DNA of 64,000 nt from Pelecanus crispus (lineage: Eukaryota > Chordata > Aves > Pelecaniformes > Pelecanidae), in the NCBI RefSeq assembly GCF_030463565.1, contig NC_134643.1, forward strand, positions 127,392,309 through 127,456,308, written 5' to 3'. The notes beneath the pieces were generated by a model. That model saw only the letters and a program-made list of their open reading frames with translations, did no database searches and was not told where the DNA came from. The first letter of the stretch is position 1, and each line of letters opens with the position of its first letter. Below, piece by piece: positions 33,641-45,100 of the stretch. A program made the position numbers and the translations under genes.

Positions 33641-34999
33641 AGAATCATAGAATGCTTTGGGTTGGAAGGGACCTTTAGAGGTCATCTAGTTCCAACCCCC
33701 TGCAGTGAGCAGGGACAGCTTTAACCAGATCAGGTTGCTCAGAGCCCCATCCAACCTGACCTTGAATCTTTCCAGGGATGGGGCCTCCACTACCTCTCTG
33801 GGCAACCTGTTCCAGTGCTTGACCACCCTCATTGTAAAAAATGTCTTCCTTATAGCCAGTCTAAATCTATTCTTTTTTAGTTTAAAACCATTATTCCTTG
33901 TCCTGTCACAACAGGCCTTGCTAAAAAGAGTGTCCCCATCCTTCCTTATAGGCCCCCTTTAAGTACTGAAAGGCCACAATAAGGTCTCCCCACAGCCTTC
34001 TCTTCTCCAGGCTGAACAATCCCAACTCCCTCAGCCTGGCCTTGTAGGAGAGGTGCTCCAGCCCTCAGATCATTTTTGTAGCCCTCCTCTGGACCCGCTC
34101 CAACAGGTCCATGTCCTTCTTGTGCTGAGGACCCCAGACCCCAGGTGAGGTCTCACCAGAGCAGAGTAGAGGGGCAGAATCACCTCCCTCGACCTGCTGG
34201 CCACGCTTCTTTTGATGCAGCCCAGGATACAGTTGGCTTTCTGGGCTACAAGCGCACATTGCCAGCTCATGTTCAGCTTTTCATCCACCAGCACCCCCAA
34301 GTCCTTCTCTGCAGGGCTGCTCTCAATCCCTTCATCCCCCAACCTGTATTGATATCGGGGGTTGCCCCGTCCCAGGCGCAGGACCTTGCACTTGGCCTTG
34401 TTGAACCTCATGAAGTTCACACAGGCCCACCTCTCCAGCTTGTCCAGGTCCCTCTGGATGACATCTCGTCCTTCTGGTGTATCAACTGCACCACTCAGCT
34501 TGGTGTCATCTGCAAACTTGCTGAGGGTGCACTCGATCCCACTGTCTGTGTCATTGATGAAGATATTAAACAGCACTGGTCCCAGTACGAACCCCTGAGG
34601 GACACCACTTGTCACCGGTTTCCATTTGGACATTAAGCCATTGACCACTACCCTCTGGATGCAACCATCCAGCCAATTCCTTATCCACCAAACAGTCCAC
34701 CCATCAAATCCATATCTCCCCAATTTAGAGAGAAAGATGTTGTGGGGGAGCGTGTTGAAGGCTTTACAGAAGTCGAGATAGATGACATCCATTGCTTTTC
34801 CCTTGTCCACTGATGCAGTCACTCCTTCATAGAAAGCCACTAGGTTGGTCAGGCAGGACTTGCCCTTGGTGAAGCCGTGCTGGCTGTCTCGAATCACCTC
34901 CCTGTGTCCTCCATGCGCTTTAGCATAGCTTCTAGGAGGATCTGTTCCGCGATCTTCCCAGGCACAGAGGTGAGGCTGACAGGTCAGTAGTTCCCAGGG
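33641..34999 (-). mobile_element. CR1 LINE with reverse transcriptase remnant
   Basis: Minus-orientation CR1 (3' end at 33641, AGAATCATAGAATGC), 5'-truncated at about 34999. The minus frame ending at 34070 encodes much of the reverse transcriptase palm and thumb: [35 protein letters not shown] and the catalytic FADDTKL. The frame shifts near 34140, after which the C-terminal ORF2 words ([22 protein letters not shown]) continue in another frame. It has no endonuclease or ORF1, so it cannot move by itself. Confidence 0.9.
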
Positions 35000-35048
35000 A
35001 AAAAGTGGAAAAGGTCAAAGTTACAGCAACGAGGACTTAGGCTGAACA

Positions 35049-36195
35049 TCAGAACCACAGCATTGCTCAGGCTTGAGGGGACCTCGGGACATCTGCAGTC
35101 CAGCCTCCTGCTCAAAGCAGGGTCCGTCTAGAGATCAACCCAGGTTGCTCAGGCCTTGTCCAGTCAGGTCTTAAGGCCTCCCAGGACAGAGACTGCACAG
35201 CCAGTCCAGTGCCTGACTATCCTCATATGGAAAATGTTTTCCCTACACCCAGCTGGAACCTCCCCTCTTTCAATTTATGACTTCAGTAAAGGTCCTGACT
35301 TCTCCTCTTGCTGACCTCCCTGTAGGCACAGGGAGGTGGCTGTTAGGTTCCCTCCCCCAGGCCAAGCAAGTCCTGCTCACCCGGCCTGTCCTCCCAGGGC
35401 CACCGCTCCAGCCCCTGACTGTCTTGGAGACCCTCTCCCCTGCCCCAAACTCACTTCAACTTACTGATGTCTTTTCCATACGTGGGGCCCCAAACGATAG
35501 ACAGTATTGGATGTGGTCTAATTGCGGCCGAGCAGAGGGGGATAATCGCTTCCCTCAGTCTGTTGGCTGTCCCTGTTCATCCCACCGAGGATGCAGTTGG
35601 CCTCTTTGCTCCTGGCCTTGCATCCATCTTGCTGCCCACCATGGCCCCTGGGGCCTTACCTGCAGAGCCGCTCCCCTGCCAAGCAGTCCCCAGCCTGTGC
35701 CCTGCCAGCGGTTGGTCCACCCAAGGGGTAGGACTTTGCCTTCGTCCTTGCTGAATTTCGTGAGGTTCCTGCTGGCCCATCCCTCCAGCCCGTCCAGGTC
35801 CTTGTGGATGACTGGCTTGCCCTCTCGTGTGTCAGGTGCAGCACCCCAGTTTGGTGTCATCCTCCAACCCGATGAGGACACACTCATTTTCTCCTTTAAG
35901 TCACTGATAAAAATATTAAAACAGGACAGATATGAGCACAGACCCATATGGAACTTGTAACTGGTCTCCAGGGAGGGTATGAACTATTAATCACTGCCCT
36001 CTAAGCCCAATGACCCAGCCAGTTTTTCTCTTGTCTGGCAAGCCACCTATGCAGAATGTAATAACACAGCTTGGATACCAGGGTGGAGTGAGAGACTATG
36101 TCAGAAACCTTCCTCAAAATCACCTACTAGTACTACAAAGAGGACATAATCTGCTGCTCCCTCTTCACCTACAGATCTATCCCCTTTGCTGAAGT
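35049..36195 (-). mobile_element. Older, diverged CR1 fragment
   Basis: Minus-orientation CR1 of a different, more diverged subfamily. Plus-strand words complementary to ORF2 persist in order: CTCAAAGCAGGGTC, TTGCTCAGGCCTTGTCCAG, GATGCAGTTGGCCTCTTTGC, CCAGGTCCTTGTGGATGACT, TCACTGATAAAAATATTAAA. Frames are broken by many changes. It lies end to end with the younger copy, separated by about 50 bp. Confidence 0.75.
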
Positions 36196-37792
36196 TGGTC
36201 TTTCTGTAACGTGTTACAGCTGCCACCGTGTGTGTTTGAGAATCACAGTCATCCAAAAGACCAAAGGCTTGCCTCCTTGGAGGCTGAGCAAGCAGGGCAG
36301 TTAAATGTCTCTCTGTTGTGGTTTACACGGTCACATGAAAGGGTCTAAAATCATGAGTCAAACCCCTCCAGAATGAAAAGACTGGCCCAGACATTAATGA
36401 GACTATTACTTGGTCAGATGCTGGCCTTAGACTTTGGAATTTCCCTTGCCCATCCCCAGTCCAGCAATGCAACAATGAATGTTGCATGCAATCCCAAAGT
36501 CAGTAAGGCTGGCTACTCACTTTCCACTTGTGCTTTCTCCAGAAATCAGTTCTTCATGCCCTGCTTCAGAGTCCCTTTATCAAGTCTCTTTCTCCTGTAG
36601 CTCCAGGACTTTTTTCTCCACCAACACAAGAGGAAGCAGAGAAGCAGCATCCTCCGTGTTCACTAGAGAGGAAGGAGGAAGGAAGAGGAAATGATGGAAG
36701 ATGCATGACCGTTTTGATCCCTGAAGCTCTCTTTCTTCTTTCTCTTCGACATGAGCAGTATTAGCTCTCAAGGGAAATGGGTGGGTAGAAAAGGGAGGAG
36801 CGGTCGCTCCCCTGGCTCTTCCCACAGCTCTCAGGCCCAGGAGGCAGGCTGGTGCACAGGCTGCAGTGGGAGCAGCTCCCTCCGCCTGGCTGGAATCCCA
36901 GATGGCTCCAGGAAGAAAGTGAGAACGATCTGAAACATGGCCAATATTCAGTTGCATAGGTAGCAAGACTTGAAATCAAGCTGGCAAAAGCACAGCAGGC
37001 CTAAGCCTGGTAGACTAAAGGCTTTTCTGTGAAAAACAAAGAGGCAGGGAGACCGGCTTGATTGCTATCTGCTGCCTTTCTCCCCACTTTGCCTTGCAGC
37101 TCACTGAAACCAGAGCAGAAACAATCTGGGTTTTTTACCTCCGGACCTAACCAAAAGAGCAGCTTTGGAAACGGATTGCTGGCAGGGACCTACAGCGCAC
37201 AGATTTCACAGGGCTCAGGAAAATAGCACTCTGCATACTTTTGTCAAAAATGCATGGGTTTGTCCGAAAGGAATACCTGAATCACATTAATTTTCTCTTC
37301 CTAGTGGGAATAGCTCTGAGTATTGTTAAGATACTTGGATGAAAGGGGCAACCATGCTCACACGAGCTGCTACAGGGCTCCAGCTCACCAGAGAAGCGGC
37401 TGCCCCCAGCCTCACTTGCGTCCCACCACTTCATCAGAAGTGACTGCCTTTCTGCTCTGCTGATGTACAAATGCATGTAACTTGCCTTTGGTCCTGTCAA
37501 AACGATCTTGTTAGAAAGCAACCACCAAAACTGAAATCATGAAAAAGTACTGAACCCGATGATTATCGGAGCACTGCTAAGAAGTAGGCATTTGCGTCTC
37601 AACAGTTAGAGATGAGGTAAGCACAACCTTCCCCCTCCCACTTTGCGTATATTGAAATGAAGCCACTGGCTACCAGAGCCAGTCTGTTGGCAGCAGATCT
37701 GGTTTGTTAGCTTCCACCATTCAACCCGATTCCAGATATCCAATTTACAGTTGAAACTTTAGATCGATTGAATTAACACCTTTTTTTTGGCA

Positions 37793-37916
37793 GTAACCTC
37801 CAGCAGGAAAATGGGGACCTTCTAAAGTGGTTCTGCCGCTGCTGCTGAAGTACTAGGGGACTGTGGTATAGGACAGCAGTGTCCTTTCACTAGTGGTTCT
37901 TCTCACTGGAGGTTAC
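37793..37916. repeat. Inverted repeat / foldback candidate
   Basis: GTAACCTCCAG at 37793-37803 is perfectly complementary to CTGGAGGTTAC at 37906-37916. A smaller hairpin, GGACA-gcag-TGTCC, sits inside at 37871-37884. No flanking duplication was recognised. Confidence 0.5.
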
Positions 37917-39093
37917 AATTTTAGAAGAAATAAAACATGACATGCATGAACAGGGGATTAGATGTTTATGACTGATGAGCACATAGCTGACAAGGAAGGA
38001 TTGTCCACATAGTTCAGGAGACATGCTCCATTTTCCTTATGTGTGGATTTAACGAAATGAATATTGCAAAAAGAAAAATCATTTGGGGACATTTCTAAGA
38101 AAAAAGTAACATTGGCTAATCAGATGAATTCAGAAACACTTGTGCATAGTTTTAGAATGCATCATATATCAATTCAACATGAAGATATATTGATCTATTC
38201 TACAGACATTTGGCTGCAATTTTTACTTTTTTTCAAAACTGAAATTCATGTACTCCAAAGTAAAATTACGCTCTACAGTAATATAGCTCAGCTTCATCCT
38301 TGCAATAAATGGCAAATACAGCTACAAATATTCTCTTCTATGACAGCCTTACCTATTAGGCATTACTTCCTTACCAGCTGAAGTGAGTGCACACCAACTC
38401 AGTTCCATGTTTTAGCTCTGACTTTTCCTGAACAGGACTGGTTTTGGGGGCAGCAGCACCAGCAGTTACAAGCATTTGGAGAACAGCGTGATTACTCCCC
38501 CCCACCCCACCCCAAACTGCTATGAAAGTGGTCTCACTTCTAATATATTAAAGACAGTATATTCAGTTTAAGGTGCTGTTGTAAAACAGTGGCAATGAAC
38601 ACGGTCATTAACACCCAAAGTTTTGCAGCTGGAGCAATGCAAAACTAGGAAGAATAATCTTTAAAAAGCCACAACCCCTCTCAGTTAATCATTTCTTCAA
38701 TTAAACATGCTCCTTCTGTCAAAAATGAGCCCCCTTGTTCTCTACAGACCCACCACCACAACAGAAACTTGCAGGATCTCTCAACCAGAACCCTTACTAA
38801 TTTGAAATCAAAATAAAACCCCAACTCCCAACCCCAAGTTGCACTCGCTTGATACTTCAAACTATCAAGTAAATATGGAGAGGTTGGGGTTTGGGGTTTT
38901 GTTTTTTTTTAGTTGAAGATATGCTCCACCAGCTCAAAAAAACCAAAGGCGGCAAAGAATCACTCAAAAAATAGCTCAAGACAAGAGCTAAGAATTTGAA
39001 ACTTGCAGTCTATGTCCTTGTTAGTCATTTAAAGAGCAGCATCCCATCTAAAGGAAAGGGATAATTTTTGTCAGATTCTTATAAAAAAAAGGC

Positions 39094-39099
39094 TTTATT
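39094..39099 (-). terminator. Possible distal poly(A) signal for U2AF1
   Basis: Second AATAAA in U2AF1 orientation, about 2.9 kb past the stop, at the end of an AT-rich, repeat-poor stretch. No clear GT-rich element follows. Confidence 0.2.
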
Positions 39100-41865
39100 T
39101 TGAACAAGTTTTCTCCATTTGGTTTTACAGTCTCAACATACATCATATTCATGGACAAGCAGCATTTTCACAGAATAAGAGCCAAATACAAAGAAGAGGA
39201 AGCCACTTGGGATTAACAGTTTCAACCTAATTGACTCAGACTTCAGAAAATACTGTATGCTGTCACTTATTTGAGGTAAAGGAATTCCATAAATTAAGAT
39301 CCACTGTTTAACAGAAGAGTCAACAACAAAGGATTTGTGAGAAGTAGGTACACCTTTGGGAAGGAGAGGAAAAACAATTTTACTCCATTGTGAGCAATAG
39401 TACAAGGGGGAGGTAGAATTTCCACTTGGTTTGTACTGGTAAACCAATGCAGCTTGGACTACCACATACAAGTGTTTAACCAGATTTGTGCAGTTTAAAT
39501 TTCAAGTTTGATGAATTTTACTGGTAGAATAGTCTTAAAAGGTGAACCTAACTGAAGATATGTCATAAGCTTAGTTTATATGCTGAATGCTGTCACTAGG
39601 TAATCATTACACAGTCAGGTAACGATCAATGCATGAGATTTTCCTTCAAGTATCTAGTAGAATCCATTGCTTTCAGTGCCCATTATGACATATTCCAGTT
39701 GTGTGGTTAATTTTTGGGTAGCTGTGCAAACAGACCATAAAATGATGCATTTGGTGGAATTCAAGAGTGCTTTCTTAAGAAAAACTGTATTGGAGGGGGA
39801 GAGGGAGAAACCAGCCTTCTGCTGTCTGTTCACACAAAAATGTACCTGCAGTTTAACAGGGTTTAGATAAACAGATGAAAGCTGTTATAGGGACACATTT
39901 ATACTAGTTCAAAATTAACTTGTTTGTGGAGCAAATCAGCTTGTGTCATTAATCTGTGTAAAAAAAGATCTTAAATCTTGTTAAATAGTATCCACATTAT
40001 ACTAGATATTGTTTTTAAAAACAGAAAAACTATCCTCACCTTTTTGAGCTCGAAATTTAAATTAGCTCACTAATAATCCTAAATCTCACTGAAGAGGAAA
40101 TGGAACTGGATTAATATCCTGTAAACGGCAAGAACAAATTATCAGTTAAATTCCTAATGCCTAGCAGAAATACCACAGGTTTCAGTTCAGCCATTTATTG
40201 CCAGGCACTGCTCAATTTCTTCTAGTGAAAAGAAAGCATAATTTGATTTATGTACTTGCAACAAAACATAAGCAGTGAAACCACCTTCACAGAGAGAGAT
40301 ACATTTCTTTAAAAAGGTTACTGGCAAAGGAAGTTCCACAATCTGCTTGGCCAAACCATCCAGTGAGAAGAAAATAAATTCAAATTGAATTGGTGCAAGA
40401 ATTTTGTTGTAAGAGGCAAAGCAGATTCATTTAGAAAAAGCTCATTTTTCAATATTATTTTGTTTGCCAACTCTGAGTTCCAGTGAGCAAAATGGTTTTA
40501 TACTTATTTTGGAGGCAGAGAGCAGCTGGTGTGTTAATCTGGCTATGTAATGCTTTCATATCCTTTCTATTTCTTTCCTTTTTTTTTTTAAGTAATCAAG
40601 GAGCAGATTTATCATTTAGCAAGTTATCCAACTCGGAACTAAAAAAGCACTACTAAATTCTCTCCCCCGTTGGAAAGCTATATTGTATTATATCTTTCAG
40701 ATCTGATTGTATATTGTATCTTGCAGAAATATGACCACTGACCAAAACTTCTTACTGTGTTACACGTTGAGTAAAAGCATACATGAAGTTAAACTGCAAG
40801 TTGGCCATTGTACAAATTGTCTCTCAAGATGTTCCAGTAACATTTCAATTAGAGCTTTAACTCCTTAAGAGATACACAACCTACGATATATAGCTATTGT
40901 GCAATTCAATTAAAACTCAGACAGAAAAAGATGTCATTTATGAAGAAACTGCCATCTGTCCATTAGCTTTTATTGCACTTCAGACTACCAGAAAGCGAGT
41001 AAAGGTGGAAAAAAATTATTTTCCACTAGCATCCAATTAGTTTCCTATGACCCTGAACGCTTACGAAATGCATTTCATTAAACAGCTAAGAGAAAGTAGA
41101 GTGGAAAAAAGAAAGTCTGTTAAGAAATTTGGTCCTTGTATTTAGGACCTTGCATTTCCTTCAATAGATCCTATGTTTCATGTTGCATGGAGCACGAATT
41201 TTTTCAAAAAACCTCACCTGCCTATTATGAATCATTGCAATAAAAATATTACTTTTTTTTCCACACTGTACTAGGCAACTTTCTTTCCAGCCAAAGACAA
41301 GGAATTTAGTCAAGAATCATAAAAAAAACTGAACTATGAACTCTGGCACAGCCAGGAGTAGCAATTCAACTACTCCAGAGTGCTTAGAAAATAGGCTTTA
41401 GATTTTACACCAAGAAATTGGATTTATTGTAAATGCCACAGTCACATTGATAGACAGAGCACAGACTTCTGGTAACAAACAAACATACATTTTTGTAACT
41501 AAGCGTTTCTACTTGGTAAATAAATGCATTTTGCACAGCCTTCCTTTTAAATGTGCCTAAACTAACCTAAATAAGCAGACAGCATAGCAGAAAAGGGAAA
41601 CTTATGTAACTGTTTCTTAAGCAGTATATTATTTTTACTATGTATATAATATTTTATATTATATACACGCACATTTTCATCAACAGTTCAAATTAAACCC
41701 GAATAAAAAAAAAAAAAACAAACCAAAACTGGCGCTCCTCCAATACATTTACCACCTTTCCCTCAGGCATAGTTAATCCAGGTATTCGTCAAGAGGAATG
41801 ACAATTAAAAAGACTCCCCCCACAAGAAACAAGTTACACAAAGAATACTGTATCACTACAAATTT

Positions 41866-41871
41866 TTTATT
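41866..41871 (-). terminator. U2AF1: U2AF1 poly(A) signal
   Basis: TTTATT on the plus strand gives AATAAA 92 nt past the stop codon. A GT-rich element (TTTGTGTAACTTGTTTCTTG, reading down from about 41843) follows, placing cleavage near 41845-41850. A short 3'UTR like that of human U2AF1 results. Confidence 0.75.
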
Positions 41872-41962
41872 CAGAAGCCCATCTTTAAAAAAAATCTCAT
41901 TATGAACTTGTTTGGTCAAACTACAACACTTTCTAGCAGACATACAGTAAAAATGGCATGGC

Positions 41963-42101
41963 TCAGAATCGACCAGATCTTTCACGATCTCTTGACCGCC
42001 TCCTATCACGTTCACGTCCTCCTCCACCACCACCACCACCTCCACGACCACGATCTCTGGATCTAGACCGACGTTCACGGGACCTCGACCTGGATCTATG
42101 C
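41963..42101 (-). CDS. U2AF1: U2AF1 last coding exon (RS/Gly tail)
   Basis: 139 nt to the TGA at 41965-41963, acceptor TTGAAG. Encodes [19 protein letters not shown], nine glycines, then [17 protein letters not shown]. The Gly run is built from GGT and GGA codons. Confidence 0.96.
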
Positions 42102-45100
42102 CTTCAAAGAAAGTTTAAACATTTTATTGTTTTATCACATTCAGCAATTTATTTGCAGTACCACATAGTAGAACACTTAAGGATGTAAGTAACGAGGGAG
42201 AGGAAAGACAACGTGGCATTAAAAGGATTGGTAAATTGGCACTCAGCCTGCAAAACGATGTATTTACAAACTGAACAAACTTAATACTGAGGAGTCAACA
42301 CATCCTGTTAAAAGACTCAACTGTTCACTGCCAGTCATCCATTATAATGGGTGTGCAAAACTTAAGGAAAGGCATGTAGAGGAAGCAAACGTGCTGTTAC
42401 GCAGCTGTTAATTAAAGCAGCAAGAGAAAGGGACACCTGCTTTTGCAGTTATGAATAGCTCTTAACAACACAGCAAAAGCCTACAGCTGTTTGTAAGTCC
42501 ACTCCTACTAAATCAACTGCATTAATTAGCAATTACAACTCGGTTATCTTTGTTGTTCTTGTTCCCCCCCACCCCCTTCCAGAAGCTATCAGCATTTGCA
42601 AATAATCTTCCCTGCCTCTGAAGTCAATGACTTAAATTCAGGAAGAAAGCTAAAGCCACCCAGAATGTATTGCTGACACAGCTACTATGGATTTATAGCT
42701 TATATGGCACTTGCCAAGGAAAAGAGTGGTTGGAATGTTTTTAAGCATTTTAGAAAAGTCAATTTTATAAAACAGGTAAACAGTACAGCTTTAAGTACAT
42801 GTAGAAATTACAGCAGAACTAAAAAGCTCAGGGAAACAAATGCTACAAGTCTTAAGTTTGGAGAATATTGTTCCATGGTGAGATGTTTTGGGATGGGAGT
42901 GTGTGTGGTGACAAATCTTGCTACTAGAGACACATAACTCTTGCAAACCACTGAGCTGTCCAGAATTACCAAATTAACCTATTATTCAGAAGTTCTGGAT
43001 TATCCTCCTTTTTTCTACTCAAAAAACTCTGATATATTTCATTCTGTGTAGAACTACTTTCAGGTCAGTCTAGGTTATACAGTCTACCTGTGAAACCCCA
43101 TTTGACATGAATGTGGTGTTTTTTTTTTTATATCAAGCCTTACTGCTAAGCTGTGACAGCTTTAGCTGCACAAAGAATTTAAATAGGGCAAATAAAGACA
43201 AAAACTGGATGGAGGATTCAGCTATTTTGTTTTACCCATAGCCCAACTGCAGTCTATGGTAAAACAACCATATTCCAAAGCCAAACGCACAAGTCTCATC
43301 TTCCTTGCAGTAGAAGGTGACACCTTTTAATTAGCCTTACTAAGTCCAAATGTGCTGGTTTTGGCTGGGATAGAGCTAATTTTCTTCATAGTAGCTAGTA
43401 TGGGGCTACATTTTGGATTTGTGCTGAAAACAGTGTTAGTAACACAGGGATATCTTCGTTATGGCTGAGCAGTGCCTACACAGAGTCAAGGCCTTTTCTG
43501 CCCCTTACACCACCCCACCAGAGAGCAGGCTGGGGGTGCATGAGAAGTTGGGAGGGGACACAGCTGGGACAGCTGACCCCAACTGACCAAAGGGATATCC
43601 CACACCATATGATGTCATGCTCAGCATTTAAGCTGGGGGAAGAAGACGGAAGAGGGAGACCTTTGGAGTGATGGCATTTGTCTTCCCAAGTAACTGTTAC
43701 ACGTGATGGGAGCCCTGCTTTCCTGGGGATGGCTGAACACCTGCCTGCCAATGGGAAGGAGTAAATGGATTCCTTGTCTTGCTTTGCTTGCGTGTGCAGC
43801 TTTTGCTTTACCTATTAAACTGTCTTTATCTCAACCCACGAGTTTTCTCACTTTTGCCCTTCTGATTCTCTCCCCATTCCACCAGGGGGAAGTAAGCAAG
43901 TGATTGTGTGGTGCTAAGTTGCCAGCTGGGGTTAAACCACAACACTGAGAGATCCAGATTCATAAAAGTGACCAAAAGGCTAATACAAGAACATACTTTG
44001 TCTTTTTCATAAATCATTCAAACATCTTAAAAGCTTACATTTAAGTTTAAATTAATATTAATTGGGGTATTTTAGGAAAGTATTTAGGCACAAATACATG
44101 TGCCTAAGCAACACAATCTACATTTTCCAAAGTTAAATTCATCTACACAAATTCTAAGACACTGCCAATTAGAAACATTTAAAGGAAAAACATGTTCACA
44201 ATCCCAGACTCCTTCTGTGACTGAAAGAAACCTACAAAATTGTGCTCTACGTAAAAGGAAGCTCAACAATTTTATATGCCTATCCTAAATAGCAAGGTCC
44301 TAGAAGCAAGCAGATTGAACCCAGATCAAAATGAACCATCCACAAGACAGGTATCATAGTTAACAGCGGTGGTATAAGCCTTTCTACAAGGTACCTTAAT
44401 AAATAAATAAATAAATAGAATGTACTTATCACAATATTTTTTCACCATTAAGCAAAATTACTATTCCTTTGTCGTACTGAGAATTCCTATCAAGAAGGGT
44501 CACATTGTGAGGCTAGCGTTAATAAAAAGTGTGCTCAGTACAGTGATCACCTGTTACTAACAATAAGGAATGAACATGGGCAAGGAAAGTTAGTCATTAA
44601 TTGTTAAAAACAAGTAAGGTTGGGTACTGAATATAATCTATAGATATGCTTGATTGTGTATAACACTGAAAGCAGCCAATCTGATCCTGTCAAAATGCCC
44701 ATTAGCCAAATAGCCTGCCTCTAACAAAGGTCACGAGCAAATACATTTGGAAGACAATAAAATAGAGAAGAGGCATAAAGCAATACTTCTCCCAAATAAT
44801 GTCCACCTGTAACGGTTCACAGTTTGGAGACCTGAACCACAGGTAGGTCCCATGCACCTACTTAGTAACTCAGTGAATATTCTTCTCCTTGAACCCTGCT
44901 TTCTTGTAAAACCAAATCAACCTTCAGCATCCACAGCACCAGAGAGCAAGAAGCACTGTAACTTTTCTTTTTTTTTTTTTTAAAAGAAAGACCTATTCCT
45001 TTGTTCTAAACTGGCCACTTGCTAGCTTTATTTGAGGCCCTTTCATTAAGCAAGTGTCAGAACTGCACTAGAAAAAACAAGAGAGGACTTAAGCTTAAAG

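Larger units (their letters stand above)
36196..41845. other. Intergenic downstream of U2AF1
   Basis: No exon, promoter or RNA gene could be supported. From about 39.0 to 41.8 kb it is AT-rich and repeat-poor, with a second AATAAA in U2AF1 orientation at 39094-39099, so an extended U2AF1 3'UTR is conceivable. A foldback repeat lies at 37793-37916. Confidence 0.45.

Noticed and set aside
35277-35960. 227-codon plus-strand frame
   Set aside because: Antisense of the degraded CR1 copy at 35.0-36.2 kb.
39133-39471. 112-codon minus-strand frame
   Set aside because: No recognisable domain, no promoter or splice context; chance frame in AT-rich sequence.
43345-43949. Target-site duplication for the second LTR
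   Set aside because: Flanking pentamers CCAAA and CTGAG do not match, so no duplication is claimed.
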